From assembly GCA_037074615.1 (NCBI GenBank), contig CM073538.1:19524568-19588567 (forward strand): a DNA stretch of 64,000 nt, written 5' to 3'. Below the pieces are notes generated by a model. That model ran no database searches, had not been told where the DNA came from, and saw only the letters and a list, made by a program, of their open reading frames with translations. Positions within the stretch are counted from its first letter, which is position 1; each line of letters opens with the position of its first letter. The position numbers and the translations under genes are program-made. Positions 48,100 to 59,699 of this stretch are shown here, piece by piece. This DNA is from Leucaena leucocephala. Lineage: Eukaryota; Streptophyta; Magnoliopsida; Fabales; Fabaceae.

Positions 48100-50340
48100 C
48101 CTTCCGCTCCTGCCTCTTGTTTATATTATAGCCCCCTTTTATTAAAAAATATTAGTCTTAAATTTTTTTTCTAAACCTACAAATGAAGGAGAGAGAAAAT
48201 TATAAGTATAAAAAAAATTAAAAGATGTCATATTTTTAATTAAAAAATTATTATTTTATAACAAAATTAATAACGTAACTCTCTATCTTTTAATATGTTT
48301 AATTTAGTTAAAAAAAATTACAATATAAACTAAAAGGGTATTCTCTTCCCCCACTTTCTCCACCCAACGTTTGCTCAACCTAAACTACACACACTTTATG
48401 GCTTGTTTTTTTTATCATACTTCCATTAAATTTTTATATCAATTTAGTTAATTTCTCTAGTCACAATTTGCCATATGTACTATTTTTTTATTTAGGTTTA
48501 AGTTAAATAAATATATAAAAAAATAAGACATATGAAAAAATAAATTAAAAATTTTGACAAAATAAAAATAAGAAACTTAATATATTTTTTTTTGTCATAA
48601 CTCACACACTCCTTATGGTTATGGTTATGCAGAATTCAAACTCTTAACCTTATATTTAAAAAAGATAAAAAGGAGCTTAGCGCTATTAGGTTACAAGATT
48701 CCAACGACACATTCTATAAGTAAGGGATTAAAAACTACGCCCTCTTATATATAAGTTATTTTTTAATTACTTTAACAAAATTATGGAGGGGTAGCTAGTT
48801 CAATCATTGATATTCAGATATTATTTAAAACAAAAAGAAATTTCTCTATTTTCTCTTATTAATGTAAATATTTAAATTCACTATTTGTCTCATATATATA
48901 ACCTCTTATAGTACTCATAAAAAATTGCAAAAAGGGTAAAATTGAAATAAACTAATTAATAGTTCATGTAATTTTCCAGATTGAATCAATGACGAATTTA
49001 CCCATTCAGTATTTGATTTACCATTTTTCCGGTTAATGTGCATCACCAATGAGAAGGATGTGAAATTGACAGTGAACACAAGTCAAAAGGTTGACATTGA
49101 CTTAGCGAGTAGTGAACACGTCAGATCCTACGTGGACATCACTCGTAGGTTCAAGCAAACGTAGGGAAGGCGTCATTATATTCTGTGATTTATCAAACTA
49201 TACACTTTACATGGTATCAGCACTTATCTGTATTCACCAATATGAGTTTCTTTAATCTCACCTTTTGACGTCCCCACTCTGTTTTATTATCACTTCCATA
49301 ATTCCAAATCTTACTTTACACATCACCCCTTTCAAAATTCAAATAAGCCATCGTCACTAGTGTTTTTTGTATAAATAAAGTTTAGAACTTTGAGTTGAAT
49401 TTCATGAATTTATTAAAGTCAAGGTGTGGTTATAGGTTTAAAAGAGTATTTATAATAAAAGTATTTATAAATCACTTATCAACAAAATTTTCATACTAAC
49501 AATAGAATTTAAACTCACGTTCTTCTATATTATAAATTAACTCCTTATCAATTAGACTAATATTTGTTGACAACAATCATCATTATTATATTATCATCTA
49601 TAATATTTTCTCGATTTTAAATATAAAAATTAAATAAAATATTTATTTTAATGTTAAGTATAAGACTCGAATATACTTTGCATAATTATTTTGTCTAAAC
49701 TATCATTATTGATTATATATATTAAGGTGACTCTCTATCAAAAAGTAATTCTAATACAAATAAATAATTAGAGTAGTTTAGGGAAAATCAAGATATATGT
49801 ATTATAAATCACTAATTTAAATAAATTTTTTAATATTTATAAATTAGTTATTTAAATATTATCTTATATTAAAGATTAGAGGTAATAATAATTTTTATAA
49901 ATATTTTATTATCATATATGTTCCAAAATTCACTAAACATAATATTTGTAGAATAGGTCAAGCCCTTGCCACATTTGATTTGAATTTTAGTTCAGATACA
50001 CATGTTTAAATATACTAATTTTTATTATAAATTATTTTTACTATCTCATTGAAATTAAGGAGAAGTGATTAAGTTATTAACTTTGTCTAAAAATAGTATG
50101 AATTTTTTAATTTTACCCATATTTAAATAATTTATTTTACAAATTTGTATTACATGTTTTATCTCATAGCTAATAATTTTAAACGGGGAATGGATTGATA
50201 AAACTAATTAATATCATATCAACATACATCAACATTAGAGATAGCATGCCTTAAGAAGTCTTTCATTAATCTTCCTCTCTCATTGTCATCCTTGTACTTA
50301 CTTTGTGCTATAACTTATAATCTTGCCTTATATTATTTGT

Positions 50341-50371
<31 letters not shown>

Positions 50372-51511
50372 ACAAATACTGACTGATTGGCCAAACACAA
50401 AGTATTGTCATTGTTCATTAGGAGTGGAGACAACTTCAAAGAACTGCATTCTTGGAAGAAGCATAATGAACTTGATATCAACACTTGACCCACACTCTTA
50501 CAAATATTAAATTTATAATTTTCCACTCATATAAATACTTCATTCCCCACCACGCGTTTGGTCAACACGTGTGTGTGTGTGTAGTTGGTGTCCACTCATG
50601 AAAATGCATTACTCATAAAATAATATGAAAATTGAATAATTGATAGATGATTGGCCAATGAAATCACATATGCACATAGTTGGATGGGTGACGTGTTAAC
50701 TCGTCAGATTCCACGTGGACATCATTTTTCTAGTTATGCTATCACACTTTACTTTATGTATATTTTTTTTATATAGGCTTAAATTAAATAAAGATATTAA
50801 AGAAAATATGGCACATGATAAAATAAGATTAAAATTTTTAATAAAATAGGTACAAGGACTTGATCTAAATTTTCTCCCTCCGTTTCAACACAATAATATC
50901 ATCATCCTCTCAATTTGCATTTGTCTTTATCTGCCCTCCCAATAAATTTCTTAATCCTTGTTACAGAACAAATGATTTTGTATTCTAATTTGTCTTTATC
51001 TAGATTTTAACATGCTTGGCAATTAAAAATAATTAAAAAAGATCAATGAATAAATGGATAATACATGAGACGAACATAAATTAAATAATTTTTTTATTAT
51101 AAAAAAATTTAGATAAGTTCAACCCTAATTTTTAACTAAGATCATGTTATGACCTTAAAATTTAAAAAATATTTATAAAAAATTTATGAGATCATTTATT
51201 AAAAAAATTAAATAGAAAGAATCAGATTTATTTTTTATGACATAAATTAAATAATTAATCTTACTTTAGGCAAAGGAGTACCCGGCCCAGGCCCATTTGG
51301 CTTTGTTACTTTTTCTTGGCCATTCAATCATGTTCGTTCGGCTTGACAATTTCATAGGACTTATATATTCAAACAGAAGTGAGATGAACATATATTCAAG
51401 CTCAGAGAAGATAAGCAAATTTGTACGAGATGATCAAATATTTTCAGCAATAACATGATTTAAATATTATAATAAGCTTTACGAGCTGTCTTATTCTTCC
51501 GTCTTATATCT
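48100..51511. other. Gene-free AT-rich intergenic DNA
   Basis: No gene seen. Two segments near 49117-49141 and 50700-50724 share CGTCAGAT(C/T)C(C/T)ACGTGGACATCA, and AT-rich segments at 48471-48580 and 50747-50850 also align. An (AT)n tract lies at about 50345-50370. Confidence 0.45.
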
Positions 51512-53594
51512 TCATACATCTTCAACGATGCCCCTGAAAATTGTCAGCCGCTCAAGAACCTTGCTCAAGCTCGTCTTTATGCAGCACAAATTTGCAGAGT
51601 CGTTATCATCACCACCACCACCACCATCCTCCTTCATTTTGCTAGGTGTTTCCTCGTAGCTTCCTTGACCTGAAGAAGAAATCTGCTTCTTATTAAGCAG
51701 TCCATCATCTTTCTGCTGCCCTATCAGCTGCTGCAGATTGGACAAGAAGCTTCTGATCGCATCGCTTAGTGCCTTGGACGGCAAAGACTTGATCCCAGCA
51801 CACCAATCGCGGCAAAGAACAAATATGGGAGGAGCAAGAACTCGACGTGGCGAGAAAGGCCTTCGGCTCTTGGACCTAGGTTTTAGTATGCAGTTTTGGC
51901 GCCATGCATTGAGAGATTCGATGTAGGACGTGTGGCTGTTGGTCCAGTTAGCAAAGCTCAACCCACAGCATTCGATTTCTTCGAGCAATTGAGTCAAGAT
52001 CTCTCTGTACGCTTCTTCTTGCAAGGCTCCACTCGAGCTTCTCGAATGGTAATGCGCATGATGGCACTCTAGCATGGCCTTCCACATCCCGACCAATCTG
52101 CACATAGGCATTTTAGCCAAATTACTTATAAAGCTTCAAGGAGTAATCGCCAATGCTAATAATACTCCTCTCTTCCTTATATTTTATTTCCGTTTATAAA
52201 TTAAGTAAATTGATTTACAAAAAAATAATAAATATTATAAATAAAATAAATTGAGATCTTATATTTTAAACTAGAATTAACTCTTAAATTAACTCATGTA
52301 ATTAAGCTAGAAAGAAGTATAATGAAAGCCTCACTTACCATGAATTAGCTCCACAAGTTGAGGGTGCAACTCTTCATCCCTCATCTGCTCGATTCGCTTG
52401 GATATTGAATCTACTGATCGGATGGCCACTTGTATCCGCGAATGCACGTCCTTCCCGACAGACCGGGTTTTGTCTATGACATGAGTACTCTCATCTTTGG
52501 CATATTGATGCCTCAGCTGCTCACATTTACGATCATACACTTTGCGGAGCAACTCACTCGCCTATGGAGGTGAAATGCGAGTCCTCATGTGAAGTAAAAA
52601 AAGGAAAAGACAAACTTCAATGTCATGTGCTTAAACGAGTACTATGTTGTCATAATTATTCATACTTAGATAAAGCATGCTTAAAGATTAATGTCGTTTG
52701 ACCAGGCAATATTAAAATATATAAAATTTACAGAAAGCTGCATTATTCATAAATTATGAATAATGTAACACATTTCTCCTACTCTATATAAGTAAAATAA
52801 CCTATTTTCATAATTGAACATATATGTTAATCTAGCATGTATGAAATTCAAATAAGTTAATGTCTTCAACACAATATCTTTACTTCTTCATAAAGTTTTC
52901 TCTCCCAGGCATACAGTCTGTCAAGGGTGGAGGAATGACTTCCAGCAATCATATACAATTCTTCAATGAAGTCACTTCCACTGTCATCAATATCTTCCTT
53001 CGATGCTCCAGCCAACGGATTTCTCGATGATGTCGACCTAATAGACGCTGTCCTTTTGCAGCTAATTATTTTCTGTGTAGGTTCTGCACAAAGATTTGCA
53101 TTTTAGTCCTTCCTAAATATATTTATATTTTGAGAATCAAATATGTATCAGTACGCAAAAGAGATGGTGAACATTAGCACAAAACCATAATCCATCAACT
53201 TCTTGGTTATCAGAGATTCAGAATAAACACTTAAATGGCCATTTACTGCAGAAAACCATCCAGACATCTCTATATATGCTTCTAAAGATAAGAGCTTCAA
53301 GTATAAAAAATCAAGCAAACCTTAAATCTAGTTCATTTCATACAAATTTATTATCATAACAGATCATTCAGCCTAAGTCTTGCTTGAAACAAGAGAACTA
53401 GCAGTTACTACTGAGTATTACACATAGCTTACAGACCCAAACCATGACTGATGTTAAGTTTCCAAGCTCAACCTATTAGTTTTATACAGATTTACCATTA
53501 CAATTCGACGACTTACGCTGGGAATGAAGTGATGACCCTATGCACCAGCATAGGTGAAGAGCTGACATCAAAGCCAATGCAGATGACGACTTCC
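51512..53594 (-). pseudogene. DUF632 protein locus, 5'-truncated and frame-damaged
   Basis: Exons seen: 53517-53594, 52884-53083, 52339-52561 and 51512-52097. They encode the DUF632 half: DDSGSDFIEELYMIAGSHSS, LDRLYAWERKLYEE, ASELLRKVYDRKCEQLRHQY, HPQLVELIHG, then MWKAMLECHH, APPIFVLCRDW and a C-terminal acidic glycine-rich tail. Family proteins (NRG2-like in Arabidopsis, plant-specific) start with an N-terminal DUF630 and a long linker; neither is present up to 54.2 kb. The junction 52339/52097 is one base short, shifting the frame, and after LYEE the donor reads GTAAAG two codons early while the family position reads ATATTG. A short in-frame ATG exists at 53568. I judge it a pseudogene, though a sequencing error at one base would leave a short DUF632 protein. 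Confidence 0.65.
52165..52317. mobile_element. Possible degenerate Stowaway-like MITE in a DUF632 intron
   Basis: CTCCTCTCTTCCTT on the left pairs with CTTCTTTCTAGCTT on the complement of the right end in 10 of 14 positions, and both sides have TA (52163-52164, 52318-52319). The interior is AT-rich and 153 bp long. Confidence 0.35.
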
Positions 53595-54240
53595 CTATCA
53601 GGAAAAAAAGCATCAATTAGAATAGTGATTTAAAAAATCTTGAAACCTCTAATTATCTGTACTTAGTTCAACAATATGCACAATACATAGCAAATTCTGC
53701 ATCCTGGGGAAGCTTCATCCCAACATTTTTCCAGAATACTTAAAACAAAGAGGGTGAAAGAAGGGGAAGAAGAACCAAAAGCGGTAAAGTCAAACCTTGA
53801 TGATTCAGACAAAAGAAAACCAAGAAACGATCAGGCCCCCTGAGATACATGTGACAGGACCAAGGTTGAAGTTACTCGGTGGCTATGATCTTTCCTCCAA
53901 ATTTCACTCTGTGCCGAGCCGAAAGCACGAGCTTAGTTGTTTTCAAGGACAATAAATGGCCAATGAAGTTGGAGGAAACCTGAATTGCTACAGAATCTTC
54001 AAGCGTCTCAGTCTACTTCTGCTTGAAGGAGGGTGTAGAGTAGCAAAATGCAGGATGATAAAAAGGTCAAAAAGAAGACCAGAAAACCAATACGAATGGG
54101 GCAGAGAGAAGTTAGAGAGAGAACGAGAGAGAGGAATCTGAAACAGTAGCTAGTGATAGTGAACCATAATTAGTGATAGTGAATCCATGAAACACAATCT
54201 TTATTGGCCAAGCAAGCAATCCATAATTAAATAGAGTACC
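53595..54240 (-). promoter_or_regulatory. Promoter and 5' leader of the DUF632 locus
   Basis: A CCAAT word in GGCCAATAAAG and an AT-rich TATA-like stretch near 54205-54235 precede a CT-rich leader (TTCTCTCTCTAACTTCTC, about 54090-54130). A donor TTCAG/GTTTCC lies near 53978. These look like a normal plant promoter and spliced 5' UTR, so the locus may still be transcribed although the N-terminal coding exon is gone. Confidence 0.45.
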
Positions 54241-55952
54241 CAAAATATATATTTTTTTTTAAAAAAAAAACTTACTAAATACAGTTAGTTAAAATTTTAA
54301 TTTAATTATAATGTTTTCAGATGAGGAAGACGAAGTTGTCAAATTGTCCACATAGCACCACCTCTTCCATTAAGTGTGTCAACTTATGAAAGGTTGAATA
54401 TTTTATTTGTGGATGATGATAAGGATTAAGGACTTGTATTTTATTATTTAGTTTGGAGTTTAGAACTTAATTTACTACTTTAGACATTTAAACCTTTTAA
54501 ATCCATTATTATGCGAAGAAACTTAATTATTTTTTTTGAAAAAAAGTTATCCAGCCTTTTAGGTATAACTCAATTTAAAACATCTGAATTTATGGACTTG
54601 AGCCTATCTCAGCCAAATCCATAAGATCTATGTCTGTTTGTTTTGATAGCTTCATTTTTTTAAAATCAGAGGGATACGTGTTGAGGGTTTAAAATTATAG
54701 ATGAAATCGAATTCTTAACTTTTTATTTATAGGAAAACTTTTTTGTTATGAGCTTTTATAAGAAATTGACAATTTCTATAGCTCTAATCACCAATCGATC
54801 AAGAAAGTGTAGACGGTTATTTAAAAAGAAGAAGAAGAAGGGAAAAATAGGCATGCGCGCAAACATAATCAAATAGAGGGTTCTCTTTAGATTTCCTTTT
54901 GCTTTAACTATATTTCATTTGAGTCTCTATAATACTTTGTTCCTCCTCAATTATGCATCTTTAGCAGAGTTAGAAAGGGACCGATCTCAAGTTTTCTTTC
55001 GGGTTTCATGGGGTCTTCAAGTTTTGGATCACAGATCATCACCAACACTAATCCAATGTTCTCAACTTGATAATGGCTGATTCATGTTGATCTGCTAGGG
55101 ACAGTGTCATGATTTCCTTAATTCATCCTAGGATTTTCAACTTGACCTGACTAAAACAAAGAGTTTAGGACAAATATTCTATTTAAAAAAAGTTTTTTTT
55201 TAAAAAAATGTGGACCCTTAAACAAAAAACGATTTCCCCAATTATTTTTCATACATGCGATCTTGAAATTCACGTAACTTACTTTACTAATAAAACAAAA
55301 TGTGTGTGAGCTTTTATCGTTCTGTTAATTAAAAAAATGTGGGTTAGCTTTGATAATTGAAAAAGTCGCTTTGGTTTTTTAAGCATATGAGGTCAATATG
55401 ATTTGAAAATGATGAAAGATGTTTTATAAATTATATTTATTTTATAGACAATAAATCTTATTGAAATATGTAAAAAAATAATTAAAATGAGAAAATTGCT
55501 CCTGGAGAATTCATTTCTGTACCGTACAGACTATATATGTAGATTATTTAAGCCCTAGAGTGCAGGGCATTTTTTTTCTAGGCAACAGTATTTTTTTATT
55601 ATAAATAACTTTATATAAAATATTGTCAAATATTAAATATAAATATTTTTTAATAAAATTTTAAATCTTAATTATATATTGTGAAAGATTAATCTTTTAT
55701 ATTACAGCTAACCCTATCAATGCATTCATGTTTTTAGAATACTGATTCTACCAAAGTCTAATGAACCCACTTATGAGATAGGCTTGAAGACTGAATTTTA
55801 TTTCAAGGTTACACTCTTTTTTTTTTTCTTGTTAGTACAACAAAACGTTACAATGACCCAGAATTTGGCTCTTATTTTAACTCCTTTATGAGCCAAGCAT
55901 GAACAAAACAAAGATGGGCAGAGAGCCGAAGAGATCCACATTTCTCTCTTTA
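54241..55952. other. Intergenic DNA
   Basis: No gene, exon of a DUF630 type, or bounded repeat was recognised. Confidence 0.5.
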
Positions 55953-55960
55953 TTTTCGTA

Positions 55961-56537
55961 TAGAGATGGAAACAGGCCAGGCCAAGCCAGGCTTTGGCCT
56001 TAACAGGCCTAGCCTGTTAAGTGCTAATTCGGCCTGAGCCTGACTTGTGGCCTGTTATAGGCTATTTTTTTGTCTAAGCCTGGCCTGTATAAATGCCTGG
56101 CCTGGCCTGAAGCCTGTTTAAAAAGCCTGATTTTTTTAATTATACTAATAGGCTACTTAACAGGCCTTCATAACAGGTTTTCGTAACAGGCCCTCATAAC
56201 AGGCCCCCTAACAGGCCTGTTAAAATAAAATTCAAGAATAAAATGTATAATAATACATATTAATTTAATGGTTTGACTCTTGTATTGTGTTCAATATGTG
56301 GTAGGTTTAACACCCATTTATTACACTTTAATATTAAATAAATTTTGACTAACAGGCCCAGGCCGCCTGACAGGCCTAACAGGCTTCGTAAGAAGCCTGA
56401 GCCTGGCCTCTTAAGAAAAACAGGCTTTTAAACAGGCCTGAGCCTGTGTATTTTTCTAAACAGTCTAAGCTAGGCTAGACCTAATGCAGGCCAGATCAGA
56501 GACCCCTGACAGGCCGCCTGACCTGTTTCCATCCCTA
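55961..56537 (+). mobile_element. hAT-type MITE, well-preserved copy
   Basis: Terminal inverted repeats of about 22 bp: TAGAGATGGAAACAGGCC on the left and, complemented, TAGGGATGGAAACAGGTC on the right. A perfect 8-bp target duplication TTTTCGTA (55953-55960 and 56538-56545) is typical of hAT elements. At 577 bp it has no transposase. The interior is packed with AACAGGCC and GGCCTG words, including five units of 13-15 bp at 56158-56220. The decayed sister is at 20411-20938. Confidence 0.88.
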
Positions 56538-56599
56538 TTTTCGTAGATGCCCTGGGCTCAGCGCCCATACCACGCACGTAAAGCTATTCTTTCTTTTTC

Positions 56600-57687
56600 T
56601 TTTTTATATGAGAGGGTCAAAAAAATTAGACTAATGAAAAATTTAATCTTATATACTATGAAGTTATTAAATGCCTTAATTGTGAATGACACATGTCATA
56701 CAACATATCTAGAAAGACATTCCTTTACTAACGCATCCGCAACTCTATTAACTTATCTTGAAATGAAGTACAGTAGTAAATTCTATTATTTATATATTAA
56801 CTAAATCTGCATAAATAACAAACTATATCTTTGCTTGCTATTAGTTTTTACCAATTTATCAATGAGCTAATTCACATTAGATTTAAGAATGACATTTTTA
56901 TACCCTTTATCGTAAGTAGTTTGGAGCCATTTGAAGATGACATATTTTTCTAATTCAATTGTATTACAGACTCCAATAAAAAATGAGAACCCATATAACT
57001 ACTCACATTTATAGTTTATAATCACTCCTCCACACCCAACTTTATTACTAGACAAAGTCATGACACTATCTAAAATAATCTTTATCCAACCATAGGTGGC
57101 ACTTATAAGCTTAGATTGTCTGCCAAGGACAAATATTGCAAAGTAGTATCATCAATAACCTGCATATTCTTTTAAACTTGTAAAATAACTAGCTCTGGTT
57201 GCTCAAATGTCATGGCATCTGGATTAAAGACATTCATATTCTTTCAAAGTTAAAGCTTCCAAATAGTCACTCCTGACATTAACTTCCACTTGATCCCTAT
57301 ATTACCTAATTGTCTCTTAAAGTTTAAAGCAAACCAATTAGTAAGATGAGCAGCAAAAATACAGATTATTGGTGAGGCAATAACAATTTAAACCAAATGT
57401 GCCTTGCATAAAGTATCCTCCCTTGCCAAGTTACAAGCTGAACAAAGACCAGAACTTATAGATCACTTGCTTCTCCAAACATTAGTTAGCAATCTATTAT
57501 CGCCAACTATCCACATGAATACCCTACTCCTCTTAACACATTGCCACTTCCAAATACCTTTATATACTAAGCTATAAGGAGTTGGGATACTCTCCTCTAT
57601 TAGGTAGTAAGCAATATGTACCTTGAAGGTTCCATTTGCAATTACACTTTAAGATATAACATCTAGACCATTATTGACCCTTGGTGG
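56600..57687 (-). pseudogene. LINE (non-LTR retrotransposon) C-terminal relic
   Basis: The minus strand, read through stops, gives a zf-RVT-like segment (GTFKVHIAYYL, IWKWQCVKRSRVFMWIVGDN, RLLTNVW, CSACNLARED; about 57380-57650). After a gap follows an RNase H-like segment (WIKIILDSV, VGCGGVI, FIGVCNTIELE, YDKGYKNVILKSN; about 56870-57100). This order is that of the end of a plant LINE or LINE-derived reverse transcriptase. Many stops make it inactive. The upstream reverse transcriptase part is absent because Copia-2 begins at 57688, inside the zf-RVT region. Confidence 0.7.
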
Positions 57688-59685
57688 TGTAAGGAATTAG
57701 AAGACACGCAGCGGAAATAAACTTTAAAAATTTTCCATTCCTTGCCAGGATCTGCCGTATGTGTTTAAGTCAAGTGGAAAGAATCATTACCCTTAGTGTT
57801 GCTCAGCGAATTTCACAGCTTCTCTACGTGGGTGGTGATCTCTTTCTGATCGCAAGAAATCGACGGAGTGTTCCTCAGCGACCTTCACAGATTCTCTCCG
57901 CGGACGGTGGTCTCTTTCCGATCACAAGAAGTCGACGCCTTAGGTCGGCTTCCTCTACTGGTATCCACACGAACAGCGTTCCAACCACGAACGACGTGCT
58001 AGCGTCTCCTGTCCCTCCAAGGCTTTCACAAGTCTCCGTCTCTATTTTAGCAGTTTCTTGTCTGCAAACCTTTTGCAGATTCCGTTCGACCTTTTGTGTT
58101 CTGTGTTATTTTCAAACGTAGCTCCTCCAATCAGATATAGAGGATGCTATGCGTTTTTCCCCTTAACCTAATTGGATTTTGGAGTTAATCTTATATTAAT
58201 TCCGAATTGATACAATATCATATATTGTATAATTTTATAAGAAACTAATTAAATAAAATAATATTAAATCCGTCCCACAGATTTAATTACCTATTTATTT
58301 AACTTTAAATAAAGATGAGACTGAGTTATATTTGATTTATTCCCATAAATCAAATTTGAGATATCCTAATTGATTTAAATTTCGAATTTCAAACGTGATA
58401 GAGATTTAATTTATCCTTATAAATTAAATCTTATAAATATCTCTTATATGAGATATCCTATCAATTTGAATTTCGAATTTCAAACGTGATAGAGATTTAA
58501 TTTATCCTTATAAATTAAATCTTATAAATATCTCTTATATGAGATATCCTATCAATTTGAATTTCGAATTTCAAACGTGATAGAGATTTAATTTATCCTT
58601 ATAAATTAAATCTTATAAATATCTCTTATATGAGATATCCTATCAATTTGAATTTCGAATTCAAACGTGATAGGGATTTAATTTATCCTTATAAATTAAA
58701 TCTCATATATCTCATATATATAATATATATATATACGAATTTATATATATACGAATATAAATATAAATAAATATATATACATTCACCTGGATCTTTCATT
58801 GAATCTGGACATGTCTTAAATTCAATGAATCTGGACATCATAGCTCGTGTTGGGCTATTTTGTGTGCGACCCTGTAGGCCCAGATGAAGTTGGCAGTGGG
58901 CCATTTGCTATACTAGCCCACAAGTCGCAAGCGGTCTCTAGCAAGACATAACAACTACCCAAATCATATGAGGATCGATAAACGATGTAACCTTTTATAC
59001 AACCATATCATGTCCCTTCTGTCACGCGATATTTTGGTCATGGATGAGGCATGGATAATGTCATCCTCCTATTCCCGACCGTTACTTTCTCGATCCCTGA
59101 GTAGTCTGACTATAGAAATGGAACTACCTTTCCATTACAGTATGGCCATACATTTCTCAGACTCACTCATCGAGGGGCCCAGTAATATCTCTCCACGAAT
59201 GTGAGGGACAAATTCCATCTTGACCATTCACATTCCTCCGCATGAAAAACCACTAAGCCCGAACATAGTCTTTATGATCACTCGGTCAAAAGTGACTTTT
59301 GACTAGGTCAAAGCTGAGCGTTTTGTCATGTAGGAATCCATGATGATCTCAGGTCAAAGGGCATATTGACATGGTTTGTATATGAGAGAAGCTTATGACG
59401 TTACCCATGCAGTTCTCTCATAGCGGGTCGGTCCAACACCCTGTACTCTTACATGTGCTTATGACTTTGATTTATATCTCTATACATCTTCAAAGTCATA
59501 CTGGTCTTATTTCATCTGTGCTCCCACATAGATGATCGACCAGGGACATTTAGGATAATATCATGAATTATCCAAGGATGGTCATCATAGTAAACATGCA
59601 AATAATATGATAACTCAATTAATAAATTCATAAATCAATAATGTTCATAAGACAATGATTGGCCCCTAGGGCACGATTTCCAACA
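57688..59685 (-). repeat. 3' LTR of Copia-2
   Basis: On the minus strand it starts TGTTGGAAATCGTGCC straight after the polypurine tract and ends TTCTAATTCCTTACA, giving TGT...ACA termini and a length of 1998 bp, long for a copia LTR. The left border is supported by the start of LINE-like sequence at 57687. The other LTR is needed to confirm the length. It contains a 91-bp tandem array. Confidence 0.65.
58300..58720 (-). repeat. 91-bp tandem array inside the Copia-2 LTR
   Basis: AAACGTGATAG recurs at 58391, 58482, 58573 and 58663 (spacing 91, 91, 90), each with TTTAATTTATCCTTATAAAT and ATATCCTATCAATTTGAATT around it. The middle units look identical; the outer ones are partly diverged. Confidence 0.88.
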
Positions 59686-59686
59686 A

Positions 59687-59696
59687 CCTCCCACTT
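59687..59696 (-). promoter_or_regulatory. Polypurine tract of Copia-2
   Basis: AAGTGGGAGG on the minus strand starts three bases after the gag-pol stop codon and ends just before the LTR. It primes plus-strand synthesis. Confidence 0.75.
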
Positions 59697-59699
59697 GCA

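Noticed and set aside
52063..52120. ATG near 52120 as the start of a separate DUF632-like protein
   Set aside because: The first residues (MAKMPMC) are intron sequence before an AG acceptor; family similarity starts at LVGMWK.
53956..54141. 61-codon plus-strand frame
   Set aside because: It lies antisense to the CT-rich leader of the DUF632 locus and its Arg/Glu run is the complement of the CT repeats.
57759..58121. 120-codon plus-strand frame
   Set aside because: It is inside the Copia-2 LTR, antisense to the element, without a domain.
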